Assembly (NCBI GenBank): GCA_002346745.1
Contig: DEAL01000040.1
Span: 1-32,116, forward strand
DNA length: 32,116 bases
Reading direction: 5' to 3'
From: Candidatus Neomicrothrix sp. UBA2983
Lineage (GTDB): Bacteria > Actinomycetota > Acidimicrobiia > Acidimicrobiales > MedAcidi-G1
This document shows, one piece after another, positions 25,495 to 32,116 of this stretch; within the stretch, counting starts at the first letter, position 1, and every line of letters begins with the position of its first letter. A program made the translations under genes and the position numbers. The notes below the pieces were generated by a model. That model did no database searches, was not told the origin of the DNA, and worked only from the letters and a program-made list of their open reading frames with translations.

Positions 25495-26277
25495 ATGGGT
25501 GAGGAACGCTACGGAACCCCGGACGCCGAGGCGGAGGTCGAACGCGTCCGGCTGGACATGCTGGCCGAAACGCTCGACCCGTGCACCTTCGCCGCGCTGG
25601 ATCGGGCCGGCATCGGCCCCGGCGACAGGGTGCTGGAGGCCGGGTCCGGCAACGGCTCCGTGGCGGTCTGGATGGCCGAACGCGTCGGGCCGTCCGGCCA
25701 CGTGCTCTCGGTCGACATCGACCTCCGCTTCCACGCTGCGGTACCGGACCACGTCGAGGTCCGCGAACTGGACCTGGAGGAGGAAGCACTCGACGTCGGA
25801 GACTTCGACCTGGTCCACGCACGCGCACTACTCCAGCACCTGCCGACACGGGACGCTGTCCTTGAGCGCCTCCTGGCGGCGGTACGCCCCGGAGGCCGCC
25901 TCCTGGTCGAGGACGGCGTGTTCGAGGGCTTCGCCCGACAGCCGCTCGACCCGCCCTACCGGGATCTCCACGCACTGGTCGCCAACGCCTCTCTCAACGA
26001 GTGGCGCGACCCCGACTACGGCCTCCGCCTGCTCGACAGCTTCGGACGACTCGGACTCCGCGACCTGGACGTGACGGGCCACGTCTGGGCCATGCGGCCC
26101 GGCGAACCCGGCGGTGACTGGTGGTTCCTCGCCCTCGAACGGGCCTTCCCGCGCATGGTGGCCGCCGGAGCGGCCACCCAGGAACAGGTCGACGAGGCCC
26201 TCGCCCAGGTGCGTCGACCGGACTTCGCGCTGCTCAGCCCTGTCCACGTCTCGGTCACGGGAACCAGGCCGGACTGA
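25495..26277 (+). CDS. SAM-dependent methyltransferase
   Basis: A 260-residue class I methyltransferase. Motif I, which binds SAM, is VLEAGSGNGSVAVWMAERVG, followed by VLSVDIDLRF (acidic end of strand 2), DLVHARALLQHLPTRD (motif post-II) and RLLAAVRPGGRLLVEDGVF (motif III). The C-terminal part differs from the ubiquinone/menaquinone methylases, so the acceptor is unknown. The ATG has GTGATGG upstream rather than a clear ribosome site. The gene's last 11 bases form one arm of a hairpin shared with the convergent GNAT gene. Confidence 0.87.
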   Translation: MGEERYGTPDAEAEVERVRLDMLAETLDPCTFAALDRAGIGPGDRVLEAGSGNGSVAVWMAERVGPSGHVLSVDIDLRFHAAVPDHVEVRELDLEEEALDVGDFDLVHARALLQHLPTRDAVLERLLAAVRPGGRLLVEDGVFEGFARQPLDPPYRDLHALVANASLNEWRDPDYGLRLLDSFGRLGLRDLDVTGHVWAMRPGEPGGDWWFLALERAFPRMVAAGAATQEQVDEALAQVRRPDFALLSPVHVSVTGTRPD

Positions 26278-26297
26278 CCCCCTCCCTCAGTCCGGCC
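26267..26297. terminator. Perfect 11-bp hairpin shared by two convergent genes
   Basis: GGCCGGACTGA (26267-26277) pairs exactly with TCAGTCCGGCC (26287-26297). The 9-nt loop is exactly the gap between the two stop codons, and each stop codon lies inside a stem. It is a likely bidirectional terminator that is also coding on both strands. Confidence 0.75.
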
Positions 26298-26730
26298 CGT
26301 CGACCAGGCTGCGGACGAAGTAGCGAATCTCGGGTTCGAGGACGTAGCCCATCTGCTCCCAGAAGGCCAGACCGCCGGAGTTGTGGGCCCACACCTCCAA
26401 TCGCAGTTGGGTGATACCGCGTTCGGCAAAGCGCCGCTCCAGTTCAGCCACCATCCGGCGCCCGTATCCAGCTCGTCGGAGGTCTCCCCTCACGGCCAAC
26501 CGCTTGATACGGCCCCGGTGTCCGTCCCACGTACCCATCACCGTGGCCACCACCTCACCGTGGACTTCGCCCACGAGGAACAGGTCGGGATCCCGCTCCA
26601 CCTTGGACAGGACCTCCTGCTCCGGTGCGCCCGAGACCTCGGAGCCACCCAGTCCCGCCTCCTCGTAGAGGCCGACCACCGACGGCACATCGGCCTGCTC
26701 CAGGGGGCGGACGATCAGGTCGCCGCTCAC
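26287..26730 (-). CDS. GNAT-family N-acetyltransferase
   Basis: A 147-residue GNAT protein. The acetyl-CoA-binding motif A is RIKRLAVRGDLRRAGYGRRMV, followed by a helix and LRLEVWAHNSGGLAFWEQMGY (motif B) and a final VRSLVDGPD. GNAT enzymes acetylate amines of proteins, antibiotics or metabolites; the acceptor here is unknown. The GTG start overlaps the stop of the upstream acyltransferase as GTGA, so the two are coupled. A longer frame upstream has no family similarity. Confidence 0.87.
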   Translation of the reverse strand: MSGDLIVRPLEQADVPSVVGLYEEAGLGGSEVSGAPEQEVLSKVERDPDLFLVGEVHGEVVATVMGTWDGHRGRIKRLAVRGDLRRAGYGRRMVAELERRFAERGITQLRLEVWAHNSGGLAFWEQMGYVLEPEIRYFVRSLVDGPD

Positions 26731-27368
26731 GGGCGGTCCACCCGGCGCCACTCCCCCGCCTCGTAGCGGCGCACCACGCGGGCCGGCACGCCGGCCACCA
26801 TCGAATACGAGGGGACCTCGCCGCGCACCACCGAGTTGGCCGCCACCACCACGTGCTCGCCGAGTTGCGCTCCCGGCAGGATCACCACTCCCGAGCCGAT
26901 CCAACTGCCGGCCCCGATGGACACCGGTTCCTCGGACGGAACCTGGATGCCGATCGGCTGGTCCACGTCCTCGTAGCCGTGGTTCTGGTCGGTCACGTAC
27001 ACGTTCATGCCCGTGAAGACGTCGTCGCCCACCTCGATCGACAGGTGCCCCACGATGGCGCTGCCCCGGCCGATCAGGCAGCGGTCGCCGATCCGCACGA
27101 CCGGGTCCGTCACCATCTGCTGTCCCGGCACCATCCCCGCCGAGAGCGTCACGTGGGAGCCGACCAGGGTGTTCTCGCCCAGGTGGATCCAGCGCTCGCC
27201 GAACACGTAGCCCGTCGGCCAACTCAGGCAGGTGCCCTGCCCGAAGCGACCAAAGCGCCGGGCCCGGCGGTCCGACGGTCCGATCGCCGCCAGGCGGTTC
27301 AGCCATTCGCCAAGGCAGCGGACCGTCCCTCCGAGGATCGGACGCATCGGGTTCCGGGCGCCGGCCAT
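26727..27368 (-). CDS. Hexapeptide-repeat acyltransferase
   Basis: A 213-residue left-handed beta-helix acyltransferase of the WcaF/Maa/NodL type. Imperfect hexapeptide turns run from about residue 60 to 195 (IHLGENTLVGSHVTLSAG, VRIGDRCLIGRGSAIVG, VSIGAGSWIGSGVVILPG, VVVAANSVVRGEVP), with the catalytic-His region VTDQNHGYEDV near residue 127. It would acetylate a sugar or cell-surface glycan hydroxyl. It lies upstream of, and overlaps, the GNAT gene. Confidence 0.88.
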   Translation of the reverse strand: MAGARNPMRPILGGTVRCLGEWLNRLAAIGPSDRRARRFGRFGQGTCLSWPTGYVFGERWIHLGENTLVGSHVTLSAGMVPGQQMVTDPVVRIGDRCLIGRGSAIVGHLSIEVGDDVFTGMNVYVTDQNHGYEDVDQPIGIQVPSEEPVSIGAGSWIGSGVVILPGAQLGEHVVVAANSVVRGEVPSYSMVAGVPARVVRRYEAGEWRRVDRP

Positions 27369-27418
27369 CCGCCGACCCTAACCGTGGCGAGCGGGCCGAC
27401 TCCGAGTCGACGACTCCC

Positions 27419-28375
27419 TCAGGTGCCGCGGCGACGCTGCACGAAACGCCGATAGCCCGGGGCGGCGCCGACGTTGAGGCCGACCCGGCGAGGCGCCTGC
27501 TCCAACTCGCCGGCGCGGGCCGACACCAAGGTCAGCCAAGTGACCGCGCCCAGCGCGATGCCGCCACCCAGCAGGGTCGAGGTGCCGGGACGCTCGCCGG
27601 GCCAGATCCACAGCCACAGGGGCGCCAGCACGATCTCGGTGACCAGCAACAGGTTCGCCTCCGCCACCGGAACGAAGCGGTGGGCGTAGTTCCACATCGG
27701 CACGCCGAGGCCCAGGAGCAGTCCACCACCGGTGAGGCCAAGGGCGACGTCGCGCAGCGGCAGGTCGAGGCCGGGTCCCGCCAGCGACACCGATCCCGCC
27801 ACCGCCGCGGCGAAGAAGCCGGCCAGCACCGTCGGCGCCCCGGGATCCTCCGCCGGAGCACTCCGCACCAGCGTCGTGTAGGCCCCCAGGCAGACCGGGA
27901 GCACCAGCGACAGCCCGATGCCCAGCGCGTCGCCACCCCCCACGTTGCCGCCCACCATCGTCACGATTCCCACCGCCGCCACCGCCATCGCCACGATCGT
28001 CCGCCGGCCCACCCGCTCACCGAGGAACACCCAGCCGAAGAGGGCCGCGTAGAACGGACTGGTGCACTGCAGGAGGAGGATGAAGGCGGCATCCACCCGG
28101 CTGAGCGCCACGACGAAGATCCCGAACAGGGTCCCCAGCAGCACCCCGGCCAACTGCTGGCGGGGACCGGACCGCCGGATCGCCGTGATCGGGTTGCGCC
28201 CGCCGATGCCGATGACGAGTGCCGCCACCACCGCCGTCCCGAGGGCCCGGTGGAAGAGGTACTGCCAGGCGTCGGCCTCGACCACCGCCCGGAAGGTCAG
28301 CGGCCCGAAGCTGAACATGGTCCCTGCCAGCAGGATCGCGAGGAACCCCTGGCGTCGACTGAGTTGGGGAGCCAC
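27419..28375 (-). CDS. EamA/DMT-superfamily transporter
   Basis: A 318-residue drug/metabolite transporter with about ten hydrophobic segments in two EamA repeats. FHRALGTAVVAALVIG and LLQCTSPFYAALFGWVFLGERVG are in the first repeat; LLLVTEIVLAPLWLWIWPGERP ends the second. The ending ‘…(F/L)GE’ after each repeat is the EamA hallmark. It probably exports or imports a small metabolite across the inner membrane. The start is GTG with GGGAAG upstream. The 125 bp beyond it, up to the MFS gene, hold no gene I can see. Confidence 0.88.
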   Translation of the reverse strand: MAPQLSRRQGFLAILLAGTMFSFGPLTFRAVVEADAWQYLFHRALGTAVVAALVIGIGGRNPITAIRRSGPRQQLAGVLLGTLFGIFVVALSRVDAAFILLLQCTSPFYAALFGWVFLGERVGRRTIVAMAVAAVGIVTMVGGNVGGGDALGIGLSLVLPVCLGAYTTLVRSAPAEDPGAPTVLAGFFAAAVAGSVSLAGPGLDLPLRDVALGLTGGGLLLGLGVPMWNYAHRFVPVAEANLLLVTEIVLAPLWLWIWPGERPGTSTLLGGGIALGAVTWLTLVSARAGELEQAPRRVGLNVGAAPGYRRFVQRRRGT

Positions 28376-28500
28376 CGCTTCCCACCCTCCTGCTCGGTGC
28401 CCGCAGAGGAGTGCAGGCGGTCTCGGGCGATCTCGAACGGCGGGACACTACGCCCGGAGGCCGCCCTGCCCCCGCACCCGGCGATCTTCGATGCCGCTGT

Positions 28501-29859
28501 TCAGCCGGTGTCGACGGGGTGCAGCCAGCAGACGAGCGGCGCCGGTGCGGTCGCGCCGCCGCGCACGTCCGGTGCGAGCGCCGCCACGCCCAGGAGCAGC
28601 GACACGACCGCCGCCCCGACAGGGGCGATCAACCGACGCCTGCCGGCACGGACCGGTGCCGGCGGCACCGGGCGCTCGTCGACGAACAGGTTCACCAGTG
28701 CCCCGAACACGCCCAGCGCCACCGCCGCCCACCACCAGGCGTCGTAGGAGCCCATGGCGTCGCGCACGAGGCCGGCACCCCACGAGCCGACGAAGGACCC
28801 CACCTGGTGGCTGAGGAACACGATGCCGAAGAGGGAGCCGGCGTGGCGCGTGCCGAACTGCGCCATGACGACACCCGAGGTCAGCGGGATCGTGGACAGC
28901 CAGAGGACGCCCATCAGGCATCCGAACGCCACCGACAGGGCCGGCGAGGCGGGCAGCAGGATGAAGCCGAGTATCACGAGGCCCCGGGCGCCGTACACGA
29001 CACTCAGCAGGCGGGCCTGCGAGAAGCGCTGCCCGAGGGCGCCTGCCGCCAGGGAACCGCCGACGTTGAAGAGTCCGATGAGGGCCAGTGCCGCTGCCGC
29101 CACGGACGCCGTCTGCCCGAGGTCCTCGAGGTGCTTCGGCAGGTGCACGCCGATGAAGGTGACGTGGAATCCGCACACGAAGAAGCCGGCGTTCAGCAGC
29201 AGGTAGCCGCGGCTCCTCGAGGCGCGCCGGAGCGCATCCCGCAGCGGCTCGGCGTCCTCCTCGGCGCCGTCGGCACCGAGGCGGGTCGTGGGCGCCCGCA
29301 GCGGGGCGCACAGCACCACGATGCCGGCCGTGATGCCTGCCAGTACCAGCAGCGCCGCCTCCCAGGAGGTGGCGTCGACGAGCGCACGGGCCGACGGGAC
29401 CAGCACGAACTGGCCGATGGACCCGAAGGCCGTGGCGACCCCGAGGGCGAAGGAGCGCCTCGATTCGGGCACGAGGCGGCCGATGGCCGCCAGCACCACC
29501 GAGAACGAGGCCGCTGACATGCCCAGGCCCATGAGCAGGCCCCCGCCGAGGTGGATCCCGGCCGGGCCGCTCGCCTCCGCCAGGACCACGAGGCCGCCGG
29601 CATAGAGGACCGCCCCCGCCACGAGGACCCGTCGGGTCCCGAAGCGGTCGGCGAGGCCGCCCGCCACCGGCTGGCCGAGGCCCCAGACCAGGTTCTGGAC
29701 GGCGACCATGAGGGCGAACGTGCCGGTGCCGAGGCCGAGGCCGTCGCTGACGGGGTCGAGGAAGATGCCTAGCGTCGAACGCGCACCGAGGGCGATGGCC
29801 GTGATGGCGCTGCCCGCCACCAGGACGACAAGGTACGGAGGCGTCCGTTGGACTGCCAT
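28501..29859 (-). CDS. MFS transporter
   Basis: A 452-residue major-facilitator protein with about twelve hydrophobic segments. The cytoplasmic loop motif after helix 2 is GGLADRFGTRRVLVAGAV (motif A), and a central hydrophilic loop (about residues 200-225) separates the two halves. It resembles oxalate/formate-antiporter-like and monocarboxylate MFS proteins. The ATG is 13 nt from the end of the Rieske oxygenase gene and in the same direction, so it is likely co-transcribed and may carry the oxygenase's substrate. Confidence 0.88.
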   Translation of the reverse strand: MAVQRTPPYLVVLVAGSAITAIALGARSTLGIFLDPVSDGLGLGTGTFALMVAVQNLVWGLGQPVAGGLADRFGTRRVLVAGAVLYAGGLVVLAEASGPAGIHLGGGLLMGLGMSAASFSVVLAAIGRLVPESRRSFALGVATAFGSIGQFVLVPSARALVDATSWEAALLVLAGITAGIVVLCAPLRAPTTRLGADGAEEDAEPLRDALRRASRSRGYLLLNAGFFVCGFHVTFIGVHLPKHLEDLGQTASVAAAALALIGLFNVGGSLAAGALGQRFSQARLLSVVYGARGLVILGFILLPASPALSVAFGCLMGVLWLSTIPLTSGVVMAQFGTRHAGSLFGIVFLSHQVGSFVGSWGAGLVRDAMGSYDAWWWAAVALGVFGALVNLFVDERPVPPAPVRAGRRRLIAPVGAAVVSLLLGVAALAPDVRGGATAPAPLVCWLHPVDTG

Positions 29860-29872
29860 GGAGCGCCTCCGC

Positions 29873-31039
29873 TCAGCCGGTGCCGAGCAGGCGGCCCGCG
29901 TACCAGTCAGCGAACGCTGCCACGCTCGGCTCGAGGTACGAGTAGCGACCCTGACGGGCGTGCGGCGACCGCAGGCCGGCGTGCTGCTGGACCAGCATCG
30001 CGATGTCCTCGGCGAGGGCCGCGTCGAAGCGCCCGTAGTAGTCGTCGATCCGATCCGCGAAGTCCTCGCCGTCGATCGTCGCCGGCGGAAAGGCCACCAC
30101 CTGGGCGCACCGGCAGCGATCCGGGCCGTCCGGGTACACCTCGTACATCCAGAGGGCCTCGACGCCGAGGGCGACCACCAGGTTCGGGAACAGCCACGTG
30201 TAGCGAACCCCGGTGGTCGGTCGGCCCGCAAGGCCCGGGATCGGCGGCAGGGCCCGATCCTGGGTGTCGTCCAACAGCGCCCCGGTGCCCTGGGTCGTGC
30301 CGAAGTGCGAGGCGTAGGCGCCGTCGACCACTTCCGGCTCGTCCGGGTCGTCGTAGGTGCCGTTGATGCTGTCCGGGTGCACGTAGGGCAGGTGGTAGTA
30401 CTCGTTGAAGACCTCGGCGAACGCCTTCCAGTTGCAGTCCACCGTGAACTCGCGCCGACGGGTCGTGACCACCTCCTCCAGCGGCCAGTCGGCATGCAGG
30501 TCCGGGAAGTCGCCCAGCCAGGCGTCGACGTCGGGTGGGTCCTCTTCGAGGCTGACGAAGGCGAAGCCGAGCCGCTCGACCAGGGCGAACTCGGTGAGCC
30601 CGTGGCCGGCAGGGTCGAAGCCGGGGGTCCGCTGCATGCTCGGTGCGCCGACGAGGCGCCCGTCGAGTGCGTAGGTCCAGAAGTGGAACCGGCACCGCAT
30701 GCGGGTGCAGTGCCCCTCCCCCTCCAGGATCTGCGCCGAGCGGTGGCTGCACGAGTTGTTGTAGGCCCGCAGCCGACCGTCCTCGTCGCGAACGACGACG
30801 ACGGGTACGCCGCCCATGTCGAAGGTCCGGTAGTCGCCACTGGACGGCCACGTGTCGGAGCGGCCCACGCCGACCCAGCCCCGACGGAACACCGCCTCCG
30901 CCTCGATGGCGTGGATCTCCGGGTCGTGGTAGCAGGCCGGCGGCAGGGTCGCTGCCTCGCCGGCCCGGACGCGGCAGCGTGCCAGGTCGTCGGCGAGCCC
31001 CTCGGGGAGGCACGGGAGGCCGGCGGCCGAACCGCTCAT
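29873..31039 (-). CDS. Rieske [2Fe-2S] oxygenase, alpha subunit
   Basis: A 388-residue ring-hydroxylating-type oxygenase. The Rieske motif CxH-x16-CxxH is complete at Cys97, His99, Cys116 and His119. The mononuclear-iron site has FNEYYHLPYVHPD with His216 and His221. The form resembles the group that oxidises aromatic acids or quaternary amines, and the substrate is open. No beta subunit, ferredoxin or reductase gene is in the window, so the electron donor must be encoded elsewhere. The ATG is confirmed by the conserved N-terminal region. It is first in a probable two-gene operon with the MFS transporter. Confidence 0.92.
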   Translation of the reverse strand: MSGSAAGLPCLPEGLADDLARCRVRAGEAATLPPACYHDPEIHAIEAEAVFRRGWVGVGRSDTWPSSGDYRTFDMGGVPVVVVRDEDGRLRAYNNSCSHRSAQILEGEGHCTRMRCRFHFWTYALDGRLVGAPSMQRTPGFDPAGHGLTEFALVERLGFAFVSLEEDPPDVDAWLGDFPDLHADWPLEEVVTTRRREFTVDCNWKAFAEVFNEYYHLPYVHPDSINGTYDDPDEPEVVDGAYASHFGTTQGTGALLDDTQDRALPPIPGLAGRPTTGVRYTWLFPNLVVALGVEALWMYEVYPDGPDRCRCAQVVAFPPATIDGEDFADRIDDYYGRFDAALAEDIAMLVQQHAGLRSPHARQGRYSYLEPSVAAFADWYAGRLLGTG

Positions 31040-31271
31040 GACGCGGAGTGTACGACGGCCCCCGATCCGACAGGGCACCGCGAAACGGTGCGGCGTGGCT
31101 TCCGACACATGCCATGGGCCCACGTCCGCCTCCCGCTAGCCTGTCGGAACTCCGGCAGGGACCTCCCGCCGGTGGGTTCGCAGACGGGCAGTGGTTCCTC
31201 CGTTCAGTGTGGACCACCCCGATCAGCACCGACCTCCGCAAACGCGTCGAGGCTTCATGAACCCCCGGAAG

Positions 31272-31288
31272 CGGCCGACACGCGGCCG
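31272..31288 (+). promoter_or_regulatory. Leader hairpin beside the helicase ribosome-binding site
   Basis: CGGCCG-ACACG-CGGCCG forms a 6-bp stem ending just before GAGGAG, the ribosome site of the DEAD-box gene. It could modulate translation. The rest of the 258-bp gap 31040-31297 shows no gene; it should hold promoters for both divergent genes. Confidence 0.35.
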
Positions 31289-31297
31289 AGGAGACCC

Positions 31298-32116
31298 ATG
31301 TCCGACAACCCCTCCACCACCTTCGCCCGACTGGGCGTCCCTGAGCGGATCTGCCGCGCCCTCGAGGCCCGCGGCATCACCCAGCCCTTCGCCATCCAGG
31401 CGGCCACCATCACCGACGCCCTCGCCGGGCGCGACGTCTGCGGCCGGGCCCCGACCGGCTCCGGCAAGACGCTCGCCTTCGGAATCCCACTCGTCGCCAC
31501 CGTCGAACGCTCCGAGCCGCATTACCCGAGGGGCCTCGTCCTGGCTCCGACCCGGGAGCTCGCGGAACAGATCCACGACGAACTCCGCTCCTTCGCCGGG
31601 CCCGTCCGGATCGGCGTCGTCTACGGCGGCGTCGGCTACGGCCCCCAGGTCACCGCCCTCCGCAAAGGCGTCGACGTCCTCGTGGCCTGCCCCGGCCGCC
31701 TCGAGGACCTGATCGGCCAGGGCCTCGTCGACCTTGGTGCCGTCGACCGGGTCGTCATCGACGAGGCCGACCGCATGGCCGACATGGGCTTCCTGCCCGT
31801 GGTCCGTCGCCTCCTCGACCAGACGTCGCGGCCACGCCAGACCGTGTTGTTCTCTGCCACCCTTGACGGTGACGTGGCGAAGTTGACCCGCGACCACCAG
31901 GTCGACCCAGTCCGTCACGAGGTTGGCGAGGAGATCCCCGACATCACGGCTGCCACCCACCTGTTCTGGCAAGTCGAACGGAGTGACCGGGTTGCCCTGA
32001 CCACGGAGGTCGTAGATGCGGCATGGCCGACCATCGTGTTCTGCCGGACCCGCCACGGAGCTGACCGCCTCGCCAAGCAGTTGGGGCGGGGCAACGTGAA
32101 GGCGGCCGCCATCCAC
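31298..32116 (+). CDS. DEAD-box RNA helicase, N-terminal part, cut by the window end
   Basis: The first 273 codons of an ATP-dependent RNA helicase. Present are the Q motif (GITQPFAIQ), motif I APTGSGKT, motif Ia APTRELAEQI, motif Ib CPGRLEDLI, motif II VIDEADRMADMGF, motif III FSATLDG and, near the edge, motif IV IVFCRTRHGADRLAKQL. Such helicases unwind structured mRNA and assist ribosome or RNA-degradosome work, often in the cold. The second RecA domain is incomplete here. The ATG follows GAGGAG by 4 nt, an excellent ribosome site. It is divergent from the Rieske oxygenase gene. Confidence 0.93.
   Translation, partial: MSDNPSTTFARLGVPERICRALEARGITQPFAIQAATITDALAGRDVCGRAPTGSGKTLAFGIPLVATVERSEPHYPRGLVLAPTRELAEQIHDELRSFAGPVRIGVVYGGVGYGPQVTALRKGVDVLVACPGRLEDLIGQGLVDLGAVDRVVIDEADRMADMGFLPVVRRLLDQTSRPRQTVLFSATLDGDVAKLTRDHQVDPVRHEVGEEIPDITAATHLFWQVERSDRVALTTEVVDAAWPTIVFCRTRHGADRLAKQLGRGNVKAAAIH

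Overview
The window is high-GC DNA (roughly 70 % by eye) from what is most likely an actinobacterium. The signs are GTG/TTG starts, two Ddn-like F420-dependent nitroreductase-family proteins, and a RamB-type regulator divergent from the glyoxylate-shunt genes. A marine or freshwater Acidimicrobiia-type lineage is my best guess, not something the sequence proves. Gene content is mostly ordinary chromosomal metabolism, with one tRNA-associated patch of lower GC.

Layout. 1-3 kb: the 3' end of tRNA-Gly, rmuC and a CpdA-like phosphodiesterase. 2.3-7 kb: a glyoxylate-cycle module, with the RamB/ScfR-like regulator divergent from aceB (malate synthase) and aceA (isocitrate lyase), closed by a perfect 12-bp hairpin terminator. 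7-10.4 kb: a secreted cell-wall amidase, the ribosome-rescue hydrolase ArfB and a Baeyer-Villiger/flavin monooxygenase. 10.4-12.5 kb: an AhpD-like gene with an in-frame TGA, tRNA-Arg(TCT), an FAD oxidoreductase, tRNA-His and tRNA-Lys(CTT). The end of tRNA-Lys is duplicated beside a hairpin and followed by a lower-GC DUF805 gene. 13.2-18 kb: two Ddn-like proteins, a small alpha/beta-barrel-like protein, a BMP/PnrA-like lipoprotein interrupted near its end by TAG, a cysteine-synthase-like enzyme and a DDAH-like hydrolase. 18.0-19.5 kb: a linalool dehydratase/isomerase-like protein, overlapping the DDAH gene by ATGA and containing an in-frame TGA. 19.7-24.5 kb: tandem small paralogues with a duplicated leader, a DUF6159-like membrane protein, a small zinc-ribbon protein, YaaA, an endonuclease/phosphatase-family protein and a tight three-gene membrane cluster. 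24.5-32 kb: homocysteine S-methyltransferase, a SAM methyltransferase, GNAT and hexapeptide acetyltransferases, EamA and MFS transporters, a Rieske oxygenase and the start of a DEAD-box RNA helicase.

Main discovery. Two unrelated genes each contain one in-frame TGA exactly where their family has a functional cysteine: codon 44 of the AhpD-like gene (CxxU) and codon 221 of the linalool-dehydratase-like gene (the position of its second catalytic Cys). In both, the TGA is followed after 18-19 nt by a hairpin with a 5-bp upper stem and a 5-nt, G-containing apical loop, which is the geometry of a bacterial SECIS element. I read both as candidate selenoproteins. AhpD-like selenoproteins are known; a selenocysteine form of the linalool dehydratase/isomerase family is, to my knowledge, undescribed. 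The required selA/B/C/D genes are not in this window, so the claim depends on the rest of the genome. TGA is also used as an ordinary stop by many genes here, so it is not globally reassigned.
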